Source: Ancylostoma caninum
Lineage: Eukaryota; Nematoda; Chromadorea; Rhabditida; Ancylostomatidae
Assembly: GCA_037903475.1 (NCBI GenBank)
Contig: JBAJFG010000271.1
Coordinates: 1 to 64,000 of the forward strand
Direction: 5' to 3'
Length of the DNA: 64,000 nt
In this document: in pieces, positions 1-11,556 of the stretch
How positions within the stretch are numbered: the stretch's first letter is position 1
How the letters are laid out: the number at the start of each line of letters is the position of its first letter
Notes under the pieces: generated by a model
Told to the model about the DNA's origin: nothing
Seen by the model: the letters and a program-made list of their open reading frames with translations, nothing else
The model's database searches: none
Position numbers and translations under genes: made by a program

Positions 1-2158
1 CCTCATTCCGGCTGCATGAGATATAGCTTTCCATGCAATTCTTCAACTCCTAGATCGCCATGACATTAATATCCAGGTTACTCCACAGATGCTCCGTCAT
101 GCTTCCACAATGCTCTGCACAATCAAACGAATGTTGAGATTCTACAGCTACCATATGCTAGAAAGCTCGTGAAAAGCATAGAGGAGAACAGAGGATGAAA
201 ACAAGATTCAGTGAAGAAACTATCTATCCACATCAATTCTCTCTTCGAAACATTCCTACAATGTGGTTGAAAAAAAAACATCCCGACGGGACTAACGAAC
301 TAATCGAAAAGGTGCAAAAATCGCTATGAATCTAGGAAACAACAAGAGCAGCCATGCACGAGGAGATGCGCCCGGAGAACTTTCAATAGTAACCAAGAAA
401 TGGCTAGAACCTACCCCAAACCGTTACTAATACAGGAGATCACCTGAGCTGTATTTTACAGCACCGCCGTCACTGGTGTCGCGCGATACAGTCGAACCAT
501 TTGGATATTACCGTTTGAACTCAAAGCGGGAGCCCTAACTAAACATTAATTCAAAACTCAACGAAAGACTGAAGAAAAATTACAAAAGTACACAGAAATT
601 GTAGAGAAAATGCATAGAACAAGAAACAGAAAACCGTAACGAATTAAAAAGAACTAGAGGACTACAATGAAATTTCAGCGAACAATACATATTATCTAAA
701 TGAAATGAATCGAAAATCCAATCATCATGGGTATCACTCGAAACAAATGACACCGGTATTACACAACCAGAAAAAAGCAATAAAACCGCAGAAAAACCAA
801 AATATGCGCAAAAAAAATCATTTGAAACACCTTGATGTCGTTCTGAAAGAAAAGAAAAGAAAAGACAGATTCTATTAAGACACTTATAGCACTGACAAAT
901 TCTTATGTCTAACTCAACTTCTAGAACTCATTACATCTTTACGTAACATTATTAAATGCGTAGTCTTTCAATCGCTCGTATGAAAGTCCCAATGCCCAAC
1001 TCTCCTGATGGTTTTCTTTCTCACTACCTAGCGCACTTCTGCTCAAGGCCAACGGTAAAGTATGAGAGAAATACTTGGAAGGGATCAAGAAGCATATACA
1101 TATGCACCACAGAATTTCACGCAAGGTGTTTGAAACCATCATAAAAACACAGGCAGAAAGCCAGGAAGCAAGCTGATATTAAGGGAAGAAAGATGGCTAA
1201 GACCAAATTTCACTTTCACGTTTCCGTTCTCTAAAACTATGGAATATTTGTTAATTTGGATATTATTTCTCATATTCTACGTTCCTACACAAATATTGTG
1301 TAGCATAACATTTTTTTGGAGGAACTGAAAAAAAACGAACTCTCCCTTTAAAGACAGAAACAGCGATGTAGCTGTAACCTTTACTCGACAATTCACAACT
1401 ACGATTCATCCGCAAGAGTGAAATTTGCCCTTAACCAGACTTTCTTTCTAAGTCTTAAATAAGGAATCAGGGTGCGCCAAAAGCGTTCACAAGCAAATAA
1501 GCCTAGGTGAGAAGTACCTTGTGTGCCATTAAAGGGAAAACATAGGACTTAAATAAACCGTCGAACTGACCGTAGCCATACCAATATTGCACAACGAAAA
1601 AAAAATTATCGCAAGCGCGCTTACCAAATATCACAGAAAATTTTCCTGACACAGGCGTGATCTAGGGCCATAGCAGGAGAACGCAACATTTTCTTATAAA
1701 GGGAGTCCACAACAACAGCAAATGCGAACATTCAGCATGAAATTAGTAACAGAGTGTTTAGTGGTCACAAAAGGAAATGAACCGCTGTTTCAAGCACGAA
1801 CAGTGATATACTAAAACAATAATAAGGCATAAGTTCTACACATTTCATTCCTGATGTGAACAACGTTGTACTGCTAACAATGGACAAGGACGGTTTCACG
1901 TCTACACGGCACTTGAGAGAACGCATGCGAAACGTTTGGATTATAAAAAAAAAATGAAAACATCTTCGGCACAGATCAAATGCGTAAGAAACAAAGCACA
2001 AAGAAAAAAGCCACTAGCCCAGTTCAACCCGAAGTGAAATACCACCACCGAGAATACCTATCAAATAGGTTAAAATGAAAATATTGATGAGAAAATAGTG
2101 TTAGTGAAGCGGCGTTAGTATAAGATTAAAGGGTAAAACAATGAAATTTAGAGAGCAC
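1..2158. other. Non-coding flank downstream of the PAP2 gene
   Basis: No supported gene. The open frames here are short, lack family resemblance and lack paired splice sites. The part next to 2159 must hold the 3' UTR of the PAP2 gene, but I see no clean AATAAA close to its stop codon, so the transcript end is not placed. A further downstream PAP2 exon cannot be excluded, because the stop codon context (cgactgtgagtg) also reads as a splice donor. Confidence 0.5.
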
Positions 2159-5100
2159 TCACAGTCGTTGATTTGAAGCTGGGTCTTGTTCATTTGTCAC
2201 CGTGAAGGAATGCGTAGCAGTAGTGACAGCTGGATTCACGTCTGTTCGTTTTTCCATCCTGAAAAAAAAAAACTTATGACGATCAGCTCACTCGCCCATA
2301 ATGGGACTAGAGGTTTCATAGAGCGATGCGCATTCCTCACGTTCAGGTTCCCTAGTGTTGCAACCACACACAACAAAACTTTCTACAATTATGCGTCCCT
2401 CATTCTCGTGTAGTAGAGCGACAGTCAGCTGATCCCTTGGTAATTATGAAAACACGTTTCAAATCGTGTGCATTCCTTACGAGATCTTGATCAATACATT
2501 CGTCATCAGATTAAACATGCACTTCTCCGTGGCATATTTGTCTAAGCACTAATGTAGATATTTGAAAGTACAATCAATGACAAGAGTCGCCTCAAATTTC
2601 GCACGTAAAGTCCCTATATGCACGTGTAGCCGTTTACGGTAGAACAACGGGTTTATAATGTAGTAAGGAAAAAGATTTTCGGACATTCAGCAGTCACCTA
2701 GAGGAGCTTCAAATGCTTCGATGCATCGGAAATAAAGCAGAACTGCAGAGCTCTGTCAATCTGCTGGAAATCAGCTGTGTAAAATTCTTGTCACTTGTTT
2801 CACTCTTCTGTCTGCATCTCTTACTCTAATCTTAAATCCATATTTTGTGGAAACTTTTTCATCCCAGAATAAGTCATTAATGAAGCCGTAACTTAGCAAA
2901 CACATGCCTTTTACTACAGCAAATAACACATGGACTGAACCCGAGCTCAATTTTATGCATCCTTAATGAAACTGCATGAAAAAATTTTAGAAATGCAAAA
3001 AATTTAAAAAATACAGAGTGCAATACGAGTCCCTTACCTGATCAAACCGAAATCATTCGATGGTAGACAAGCAGGGATTTCACGACGTTTGAACACTTCG
3101 GCCACGTAGAGTGCCTGAGCAAATACACGCGTTTATGAAAACAAGATTGTCCAAGGTACTTTATGCTGAGAAAACAGAAACACACGACGAATATCCCGAT
3201 GGTACTTCCGATGAGTGCTCCAACAAGTACATCCGACCAATGATGCTTATAATCCGATACCTGAAAACTCAACAGCAAAGGATAACCAAATGAAACAGGA
3301 CAATGAACGGCGAATGCTATACAATTTCTCTTATTATGAAACTTCTCTAGATAATTTTTTTTTGGTTCAAAATTCAGGTAAAACGAACGCGAGTAAGAGC
3401 CACGTAGGAAGCTCCTCCAAACAAAGAGAACTGAATGACTGGCAGCAGCAGACGCGAGAACAGCGGACGATAAAGACGGGCTTGAAGGTAGAGCTGAAAA
3501 CTGACGAAAATAAACAGAGTATACACGTATTTCTATGATATACTTGTGTATTTTCATCACCTATCGGTGTATCGTTCCCCTTGTGAACCAAAATGTCACG
3601 ATTTTCCACAAACAAATGCATGAGCATTTGATAAACAAAATATTAAGACATAATCAGTACAAAACTCCATGATCGAACTGTGGTAGATTTGTCATGCCCG
3701 CGTAGGATCAACATCTTTGACCCAAGATGTTATCAAAACAATAAAAAGCAAAACCTTTGCTAGACCAATAAAAATCATAGGATCTTCTCGTGAGTTACCG
3801 CGACCAGTCTTTAGCATAACTGATTTTCTAACACTTGTGCTAGAAAACGAATTTTCTTGAACTTGATAGCATATGTATAACTTTCTAAGCCTTAACTGTG
3901 GCAAAAAGAAACTACAGATCTATGGCTGTAATGGACAAAGTGTGAAAGAAATTGTCGCAAATTTGAAAGATGACTAACCGATGTGAACCAGGCTCCATAA
4001 AAACTGAATGCCGAGTGGCCGGAGTAAAATGAGAGCTGTGACTCATGGATCAGGTACTTGTTTGATCCTGTGCAGGTGAAATTGGTAATGTAGACATCGG
4101 GATCCTTGCACTGAAAACAACCCATCCAATCCAGTCAATTTTTGTTTGGATGTAATAAGATAATCTGTGAAAACCCCAAATTACCTCCGTGTAACCAACA
4201 TTTGGACGGCACACATCCATGAAATGGGGTCTTTGACGACCAATGGTGTACTTTGCAATATCCACCATAAGTTGGTTGAAACAGACACCGAGGAAAAAAT
4301 ACCCTAAAAACTTTTAGTTTCTCAAGGAGAAGTGAAATAGCTTAAGGCCTTCGGCTCCTTGTATGAGGAAGATGGCGACAGTTAGGACGAGAACATACCA
4401 ATGAAACAATAGAGTCGAACGATAAGTCGGTGAACATGGTACTGTTTGAGATGATAGGTTTTGAACTGATCGGCACATTTCCGCTCCCACGCCAAAGTTC
4501 GGAATATTTCTGTTGCGAGTATCTGCAGAAAAAAATATTCGAGCACTCTAAACTAGGAACATAATCACTGCTTGCTCAAAGCGAGTACTACTGGTGCACG
4601 TAGCAACTAGAACGAACGAGCTTTGTGATAATCGTGGAAACTACTACTACTCGAGGGCAGCACCACCTCAAATCCTCAAGTGTTCGTAATTTCTCTGGGG
4701 TTTTTTTTACGGAGCTAGAACTCATATCCAACGATGGAACAGAACGAAACACATGAGGGAAATCCGCGAAATCTGAGTGCTGTTTCAAAAGCGTCCAATC
4801 GCGCTCCCCTTGACTTTTGTGGGTTCTCCCATATGAAAGTCGCACATGCTTGTGCAATCGAAAGGGCCTGGGTAAGCTGGGCGCGCGCAAGACAGCTGGG
4901 TTCAAGATTGCGATTCGAATTTCTCCGTAGGTACGTTACGACTTGTACTCGATCAACATTTGTGATGCGCTGACAGTGCTTGTCACCACTGGTACTTTGA
5001 GTGAGCGCCAAGAATTTCGATGGTTGCTTTCCTCAATCACTTGAACACATGGTATACAGAGCGTACTTAGTCTGCTGAACATATTGCTGTCAACGCGTTA

Positions 5101-5704
5101 ACTACCGCAGAGAAAAGTTTATAAAATTTTCCCTCATTTTTTTTTTCGCATTTGAATCACAGCAATTTGTTCAAACCAGTTTCACGCCACATTCATGCGC
5201 ATTACTGCCCGTAATGTCAGAATTGTCAGCAAGTGTTTACTAAAGCAAGGCTGATTCAGCTAAATTCTACAAATGTGAAGTGCAGGCAAGATGAATCACG
5301 CTGCGACAACTACGCGAACAAAAAAGATTGAAAGGAACTCCAGTACACAAAAGAGTTGAATTATAATGGAAATTGGGACCAAATAAAAGCAGAGGAACAA
5401 AGACTTTAGAAACTTACCAGGGCTGTCAGTACAAGTAGACCAATTACGATCAACATTTGTCGTGACACTGTTGAGTCACGGTATGGATAGCGAATGGTCT
5501 CATCATCGCAATAGAATCCCCGTTTGTAGGGCTTTACCCATTCGTGGAAAATTAATAACGGTATTGCTGGAATAAAATTTTCCAAGAGCTTCATCAAGTT
5601 ATGGAGAACATCCAGAAAACACTAGAAAAGACCACAAACTTACCGCAGCAAAGTAGAACCAAGAAGTCGCATACTATACGCGATACGCGAATCGTGTCCG
5701 ACAT
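2159..5704 (-). CDS. Lipid phosphate phosphatase (PAP2 / LPP family), nine exons
   Basis: Integral membrane phosphatase that removes the phosphate from phosphatidic acid, lysophosphatidate or sphingosine-1-phosphate, with its active site facing the lumen or outside. Exons (high to low): 5704-5644, 5566-5418, 4522-4399, 4303-4185, 4110-3979, 3493-3389, 3260-3186, 3114-3038, 2258-2159. All have GT-AG introns and compatible phases, giving 313 aa, the usual LPP length. Catalytic motif C1 is KYTIGRQRPHF at about 129-139, C2 is SGH at 181-183, and C3 is R230, H236 and D240 within TRVSDYKHHWSDV. An N-glycosylation site (NFT, about 161) lies in the C1-C2 loop, as in the family. The N-terminal part contains PYKRGFYCDDETIRYP, typical of LPPs. 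The start is the ATG at 5704, with an acceptor-like site ttccttgtag about 45 nt upstream. The last exon is the least certain part. Confidence 0.93.
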
Positions 5705-6636
5705 CCCGCCGCTCGCGCTCCCGGCCCCAAGCCACACACGATGTTCCTACAAGGAATTGATTGCACAATTCAGATGAACACATCGACAGTCACGCCATCA
5801 TAGAATCACGGAAATATTTAATCAAATCAGCCAGAAGAATAGAATTCCAACGTCGAAACAACAAACGGGAGTTGAAAGCACGATGTATTCACGGCCGGAA
5901 GCAAGGTAAATAATTAAAACGAAGTAAAACACTCAGCTCACGTTTTTCACAAAAGTGACTGAGTCCCGCAACGAACTTGCTAAGCCTGCCAGCTGAGAGT
6001 GGATCTAAAACCGCTAATGCAATAAGCTTCTCTGCAAATTTCTTTGTCCTTCGAGTATGTAACACACAAAAAGAATAGGAAAGTTCAGTATAGGAAAACT
6101 ATTTCTATAAACTGAGGTTAAAACTAACAATTAACGTAACAGCAAGGTTAATTCTGTGCTCCATGTATTTTCGGCAATTTCTTCCTCAAGGTGTTGAAGA
6201 TACTGCAGTAAGAATCTAGTATGAACCTAATAAAATGGAAAAGGAACTTCTTACAGTCTTCACGCCAATAGCACAGTCACTCGCGCATAAAAAATATTTC
6301 AAAAGAACAGAAAAAAAACTACAAAACATCCTAGGCTTGGTAAGCGGAAGCTTTAGAAGACTTGTCAAAGCGGAACAAGCAATAAACATCCGGAGTGGAG
6401 TTTGGGACGTGTTCCACGAACATTAACCATCTCATAGAACAGGACAATCTATTGAGGAATCCACAAAATCACAGAGCAGATAAAAATCTGCAAAACTTTC
6501 TCAAGTCATATATGTATGAAAAATGAAGATCAGCAGGGAGTCAGTAGAAAATCGTACAAATGTAAAAGCAGAAAGTGAAGTGCGAGAATTTCTACAATTT
6601 GATTTTTTTCAATTTTGGTAACGAGAAATGCGGCAA

Positions 6637-6730
6637 GAGCATGCTCCAAGTGAGAGGGTCAAGCAGATCCCACAGCGATTCTTCGCTATCAAACCGCGCA
6701 TAAAATCCGCCTATCGTTTTGAGGACTGTA
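6637..6730 (+). repeat. Interspersed repeat family R3, copy 1
   Basis: Starts gagcatgctccaagtgagag and ends ggactgta. It shares order and spacing of blocks with the copies at 40160-40267 and 50583-50692, including the aaaccgc..gc block and the cgtctat/gcctatc block before the end. It looks like one arm of a DNA element. It has no coding content. It is the most diverged copy. Confidence 0.6.
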
Positions 6731-6818
6731 GTTTTTTTTTCCACACAGCCTCTTTGAAGCTGTTATCCAACTATGTTCCCCGGTGGATTATATTACACTA
6801 GCGGACCTCTAGCTATTA

Positions 6819-7008
6819 CTCTGGTAACGGTGCAGCACGAAAGCAGCCCGAACGGCGTAATGGTTCGGTTGGAAACGCTAGCAGCAACGGTTCCCAGTTG
6901 CTGTCGTCCTCCCCTTGATTGCTGCTCAACTGGGAACCGTTGCTGCTAGCACTTCTAACCGAACCATTACGCCGTTCGGGCTGCGTTCGTGCTGCACAGT
7001 TATCAGAG
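6819..7008. mobile_element. Palindromic MITE family A, copy 1 (internally deleted)
   Basis: Near-perfect inverted repeat. The left arm contains gtgcagcacgaaagcagccc and gaacggcgtaatggttcggt, and the right arm carries the reverse complement ending gtgctgcacagttatcagag. Internally it reads cccagttgctgtcgtcctcc against the matching complement. At 190 bp it lacks about 60 bp of the loop present in the copies at 18861-19113 and 61665-61917. No coding capacity. Presumably moved by a transposase encoded elsewhere. Confidence 0.85.
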
Positions 7009-7611
7009 CGATTTTCAAGGATTAGGAAGGGGTTTGATTTTTATAAACTCGTGTTTTCTCATCAAACACCTCTTCTGTCATGTATTTCAGCCGGTTCTGA
7101 ATTTGGCTTCGAAAAACAAAAATAAAAACGCGAAAAACCCACGCACCTGCCCAAGACTTCGTTCTCTGGTCGACATTTTACAGCAAAATGATTATCTTCG
7201 GGCATATTTCACCACCAATGGGAAAACTGTCAAGTATGAACAAGGAAAACATGTGAGAACACGGAAGCAGTTGCCATTTTCTTGTTTTGACATGAATGAG
7301 CACGTGCGACGAGTGCGCTGAGTCATTGTAGCGAGGGAATTGCGCTGAGCCAGCTGTGATGTGTAACGTACCATGAATACTTTCAAAGATTATCCTTTGT
7401 GGAAAAAGGACAGAGAGGTGATTGGCTGGGAAACGTAGAACCAGATTCTATGAAGAAATGCTCACTGATTAGACTGCGGTCGGTAGTTTGTTGGCACTAC
7501 TGCAGACAAAATCGTTAGCTAGTACGAAAGGTGCACATACCACTTCTAGCTGAACAATGCATAATAAGCAAAGTCTGGTCAAAGCAAATAATTCCTAACA
7601 TTCTACACTAG

Positions 7612-7876
7612 GCGTCGATGGAGCTGACGAATTTGCGGATATTAGGCGGCACAGCAGCGCGACTGCACCGCGCACTGGAACTTCCATCTCGCGTTGCCGT
7701 ATCAGCTGATCACATCGATGTTTAGCCTTTTTTGAACTTTATATGACATTTCTAAGACTAAAAGAGAACACTTAATATCGACACGACTAGCTGCCGCAAC
7801 GCAAGGTATCGATTTCAGCGAGCGGCGCGGTTGCGGTGCCGCGTGCCCTTATGTCCGCAAATTTTTCGGCTACACT
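7612..7876. mobile_element. Diverged foldback element related to family B
   Basis: The left end (gcgtcgatggagctgacgaa, then tttgcggatattaggcggcac) is complementary to the right end (gtgccgcgtgcccttatgtccgcaa region ending cactgacg). The middle has gcgactgcaccgcgc against gcgcggttgcggtgc. The GC-rich arms and gcgtcgatgg start resemble the family B copy at 60544-60813. It is much more decayed than the other copies. Confidence 0.6.
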
Positions 7877-8470
7877 GACGTTCGCTGTCCCCATGTAGGG
7901 AGATTTCTTGAAATATCGGAGGGGAAAGATATATTGCTCCTGTGCTTGAAGAGCGAGAAGGGAAAAAATATAAAGTCTAGTAGAATCGAAGCGGAAGGAA
8001 TGGAAAAAGAAAGAAAAAAGACGCAAAAAGGAAGGAATGAAACAATGCCGGTTTTAGCTAGCACTGTCAGCGAAACTGTCTGAGCAAGGAGAATTAATTC
8101 TGGAAATTCACAGCCATACCCTTTCCACCGATGCCCATAATGGTGAACATACAGTGGAATTGAATGCCTATTGTACTGCAAACGAAGTAGCTGCGATCCA
8201 AATTTTCCCCTCAAAATTTCATTCATTTTGCCAGTGAAATGCACAAAAAGTATGAGCGCATTTTTGGGGACAAAAAAACCTCACTGGCGAAAATGTGTGC
8301 TTTTCTAGGCCTAGCACACCTGTGCAACTAAGGAGTTTCACAATATTAGCTAGTATGAAGAGTAGATTCCGCTTAATATTCCGTGTGTATACGTACAATG
8401 TGTATAAAGAGGTGTAGCCCTTCCTACTGATATATATTTTCCTACCAGAATCCTCTCTAGTGTATGCACT

Positions 8471-8662
8471 TTACATTACAACAGGGTCTGAATCATCACA
8501 GCAGAGCTGCTGGGACACTGCAGTCTTTTTTTTCGCGACAGAACCATTTCTGGCCCAAGCTTGAATGTAAAGGATTTGCGAGCCCCTGCATGGCGACGTT
8601 CCCTCATTCACATAGTTATACGTCTTATGTTTATTCTGACTGACAGCTGAGTCGAGAGCAGC
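8471..8662 (-). other. Exon-like open frame, unidentified
   Basis: Behind a good acceptor (ttttacttatgtgcag) a 64-codon frame runs to a TAA at 8471. Its codons look balanced and it ends in residues CCDDSDPVVM. I do not recognise the protein, I found no upstream exon to pair with it, and there is no AATAAA right after the stop. It could be the last exon of a small gene or chance. Confidence 0.25.
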
Positions 8663-11164
8663 CTGCACATAAGTAAAACCAACTGGTAAGAGACTGGAGA
8701 GAAAGAGAAGCAACTGCTATAGGTTCAGGATCGCTGGCAAAGCTCAGAAAACAAAGGGGCATATGTCAGGTGAACAAGCTGCACGTTCAGCTTAACTAAA
8801 GCTTCTTTTTCCCGTTCTTATTACTTTCGATTAGCTTCTCTGTGAATTGAAATTGTACGTGGATGGAATATCAAAAGTCAAGCAATCAAATCTAATAGTT
8901 TCCACAAGTCCTGCAAACTCCTGAAAAGAAGAAGTGAAACAGCCTTGCGTTCAAGCATCAATAATTAAACGACGGATTCGTTCTCGAAAATACAGGCCTT
9001 TTTTGTAATTACCAGTTGTGTAGTGTATCCTAGGCAACGGCAGAAGCACAAAAAATGGCTAGTAGGAATTCCTCGCAGATTGAATAGGTTACGACCAGTG
9101 AAAGGCTAGGTGGGGTGTAAAGGCGTGGTTTATTTATACAATAGTAAATGTGGCAGAGAAATATCAACCTGTATGGCTCCCTGAATCTTTAAATTTTGCT
9201 CAGTTCCATCGTAAACGACTCCCTAATCCGGTTTTTAACAAAGTGTACCCACGCGTCCTGGTAGCAAGTGGTTTTGTGGAGGCAAAGGCAGAAGGTAATT
9301 AATCTAGCGTGGTCGTATTACCACACCCTGTTCCGGCGTGTTCAAATCTGTCAATTTGAGTCAAGAAATTATAAATATGAGTTTCCGATAATAATTTTAT
9401 TAGCTTAATCATAAAGACTTAGTAAATATATTTCTAACATATTTACATGAAACAGGTGTATGAAGTCATATGTCACCATGGCAGAGATTCAGGAGTCGAG
9501 TCTATGGTCTACTTGGAATGCTTCTTCTTCAACTTGTATGAAGGGTTCAGCTAGGAATCATGTCGTATGTAATCCTACAGAAAGGCTTTTTTCACAAAAA
9601 GGGCTGCGTAGAGTACAAGGCTGGAATTCGTGCAACTTTCTTCGTCACTTAAACACAACATTTTTTCAAGATACATGCAACTCTTTAATCTTTAAGTCTG
9701 AATGCAATGTTACATTCCTGGCCTGCCTGGGAAGTGAAAGCGAATTCAAAACAAGATTTTGAGGCCGCGAACAGCTCCTCAGAAAAGGATATACATATAG
9801 TTAATACATGTTTCGCCGCACAGGAGTCTTTATGAGTAGTGCCGCCATCCATCCGAAACCCTGTTAATGTGGAAAAGGACGAGAACAATGGAGAGATCCA
9901 TAAGTTGGGACTAACCAACAGCGGAATGATCAAGAACGGATGCATGAAAGCCTCATAACCGTTTCAACCACAGTAAATCGAGAAAAATTCGACGTAAATA
10001 TTGTACTGTTCTTGTTGAAACAGCGTACGTTGGTCGCATTAAGGGAACGATGGGACGAAAAGATATAGCATCGAATTCAACACAAATGACAACATGATTG
10101 CTTCACAAATTAATGAATATGATAGAATGAGTGATGGATCTTTACAGTGGCACGAAAGACTGCAGCGCAAATCGTTCAAATTCACAGCGTAACGGCAAAA
10201 ACAACCGGGCAAACTCTACTATGGCTTACAGTCAAAACCAGTCCGCAAAAGTGCGCTCACTCTAATTGTCCGGTTTAGAACGATGTGCATACTGCATTAA
10301 CTGTGTTGTTCTTGCGTAATGGTGTGGAATGATTTCTGCAAAAATTCGTTGGTAATAAAAATAATGAGCTTAAATGCTAGGGAAATAGGGCACGACGGCT
10401 GTGTAGTACTACTCAGAGTCCGGAGACCCCAGCTTTTCTCATTGTAATCCCTTCGAAAGAAGAAAGAGTTACCACATTCACTACCCAGTTTCACGACAAC
10501 AGCAATGTTGGGAAGTACCCAGAAGGACCAATCCATCCCTTCCCACAGCATCATTAGAGACTTATTTGAAAATATTTAGGCAGCTACTGTTGTGCTGCAG
10601 ACGCAATATTACACCTTGACCGGAACTACACCTTGAACAACAAAAGTGCAGTCAACCCATCCTCTTCTAGAGTGGTGCCTATCTGAATTTATCGAGAAAC
10701 ATTCCTAGATCTCAACATATGAAATCACGAGCGAAAAATTAATTGTAATGTGTGTGCCTCACTAAAAATTTGCCAACCACAAGAAGTGATCCTCATAAGC
10801 ATTGCTCATGCCATGGCAGGATGTTTCTTTTAATATTATTTGCATCTTATGAATGATCTTCGAGTTCTACTTATTTCTCAGGTTTATGGTACACTATAGA
10901 CGAAACAACGGAATTATGCAAAGAGTTCCTCGTAGAAATAGATGACATCAATCTTGGTTAAACCACCTATGAGCTCCTTACGAGGCTAGCAGAAGCTTCC
11001 GAAAGGGATTACCTCGATAATCTTCTGAGAAGTAACAAAATGAAGGGTGTCGAGGAAGCACCGTGGCTGTTCCAGCGATTTTTCACAGAGGGGATGCTAA
11101 TGACATGCTGAACGACGCCGAACAGAAGATATTGCAGCGAAATCTCAAAGAGCGTGACAAGGCA

Positions 11165-11556
11165 TGATTCATCGCACAGAAACTTAATGACAGTCCGGGG
11201 GACATCTGCTCTGACCGTACCTCCCTGGACAGCTACATGGTAAAGATGCAACACAAGTGAAATAGGTAGCGAAGTAAATTATGTACAAATCTGTTCATGA
11301 GAAAATTGAAGTACAACTTGTGAAATTAATGCATATTTGTTAACTATTGGTCTGGCCCTGTTCAACAGGGAGTCAAAGTCACTAAAATGACTTACTTCCA
11401 CTAAAATTGTCATTTGTTTGGGTTTGATTCGCAGATTAGAGGATTAATGTGGTATGGGAGCGGATACACATTCGAAAATACACGTACATGGCACTGAGTT
11501 AGGTCGGAGCAGATGTCCCCCCGGACTGTCATTAAGTTTGTGTGATTCACCACTGT
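11165..11556. repeat. Foldback with about 40-bp arms
   Basis: The segment aacttaatgacagtccgggg (from about 11183) returns inverted near 11505-11540. The arms extend to gattcatcgcacag / ctgctctgac on the two sides, with a spacer of roughly 290 bp. No coding capacity seen. Only one copy in the window. Confidence 0.7.
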
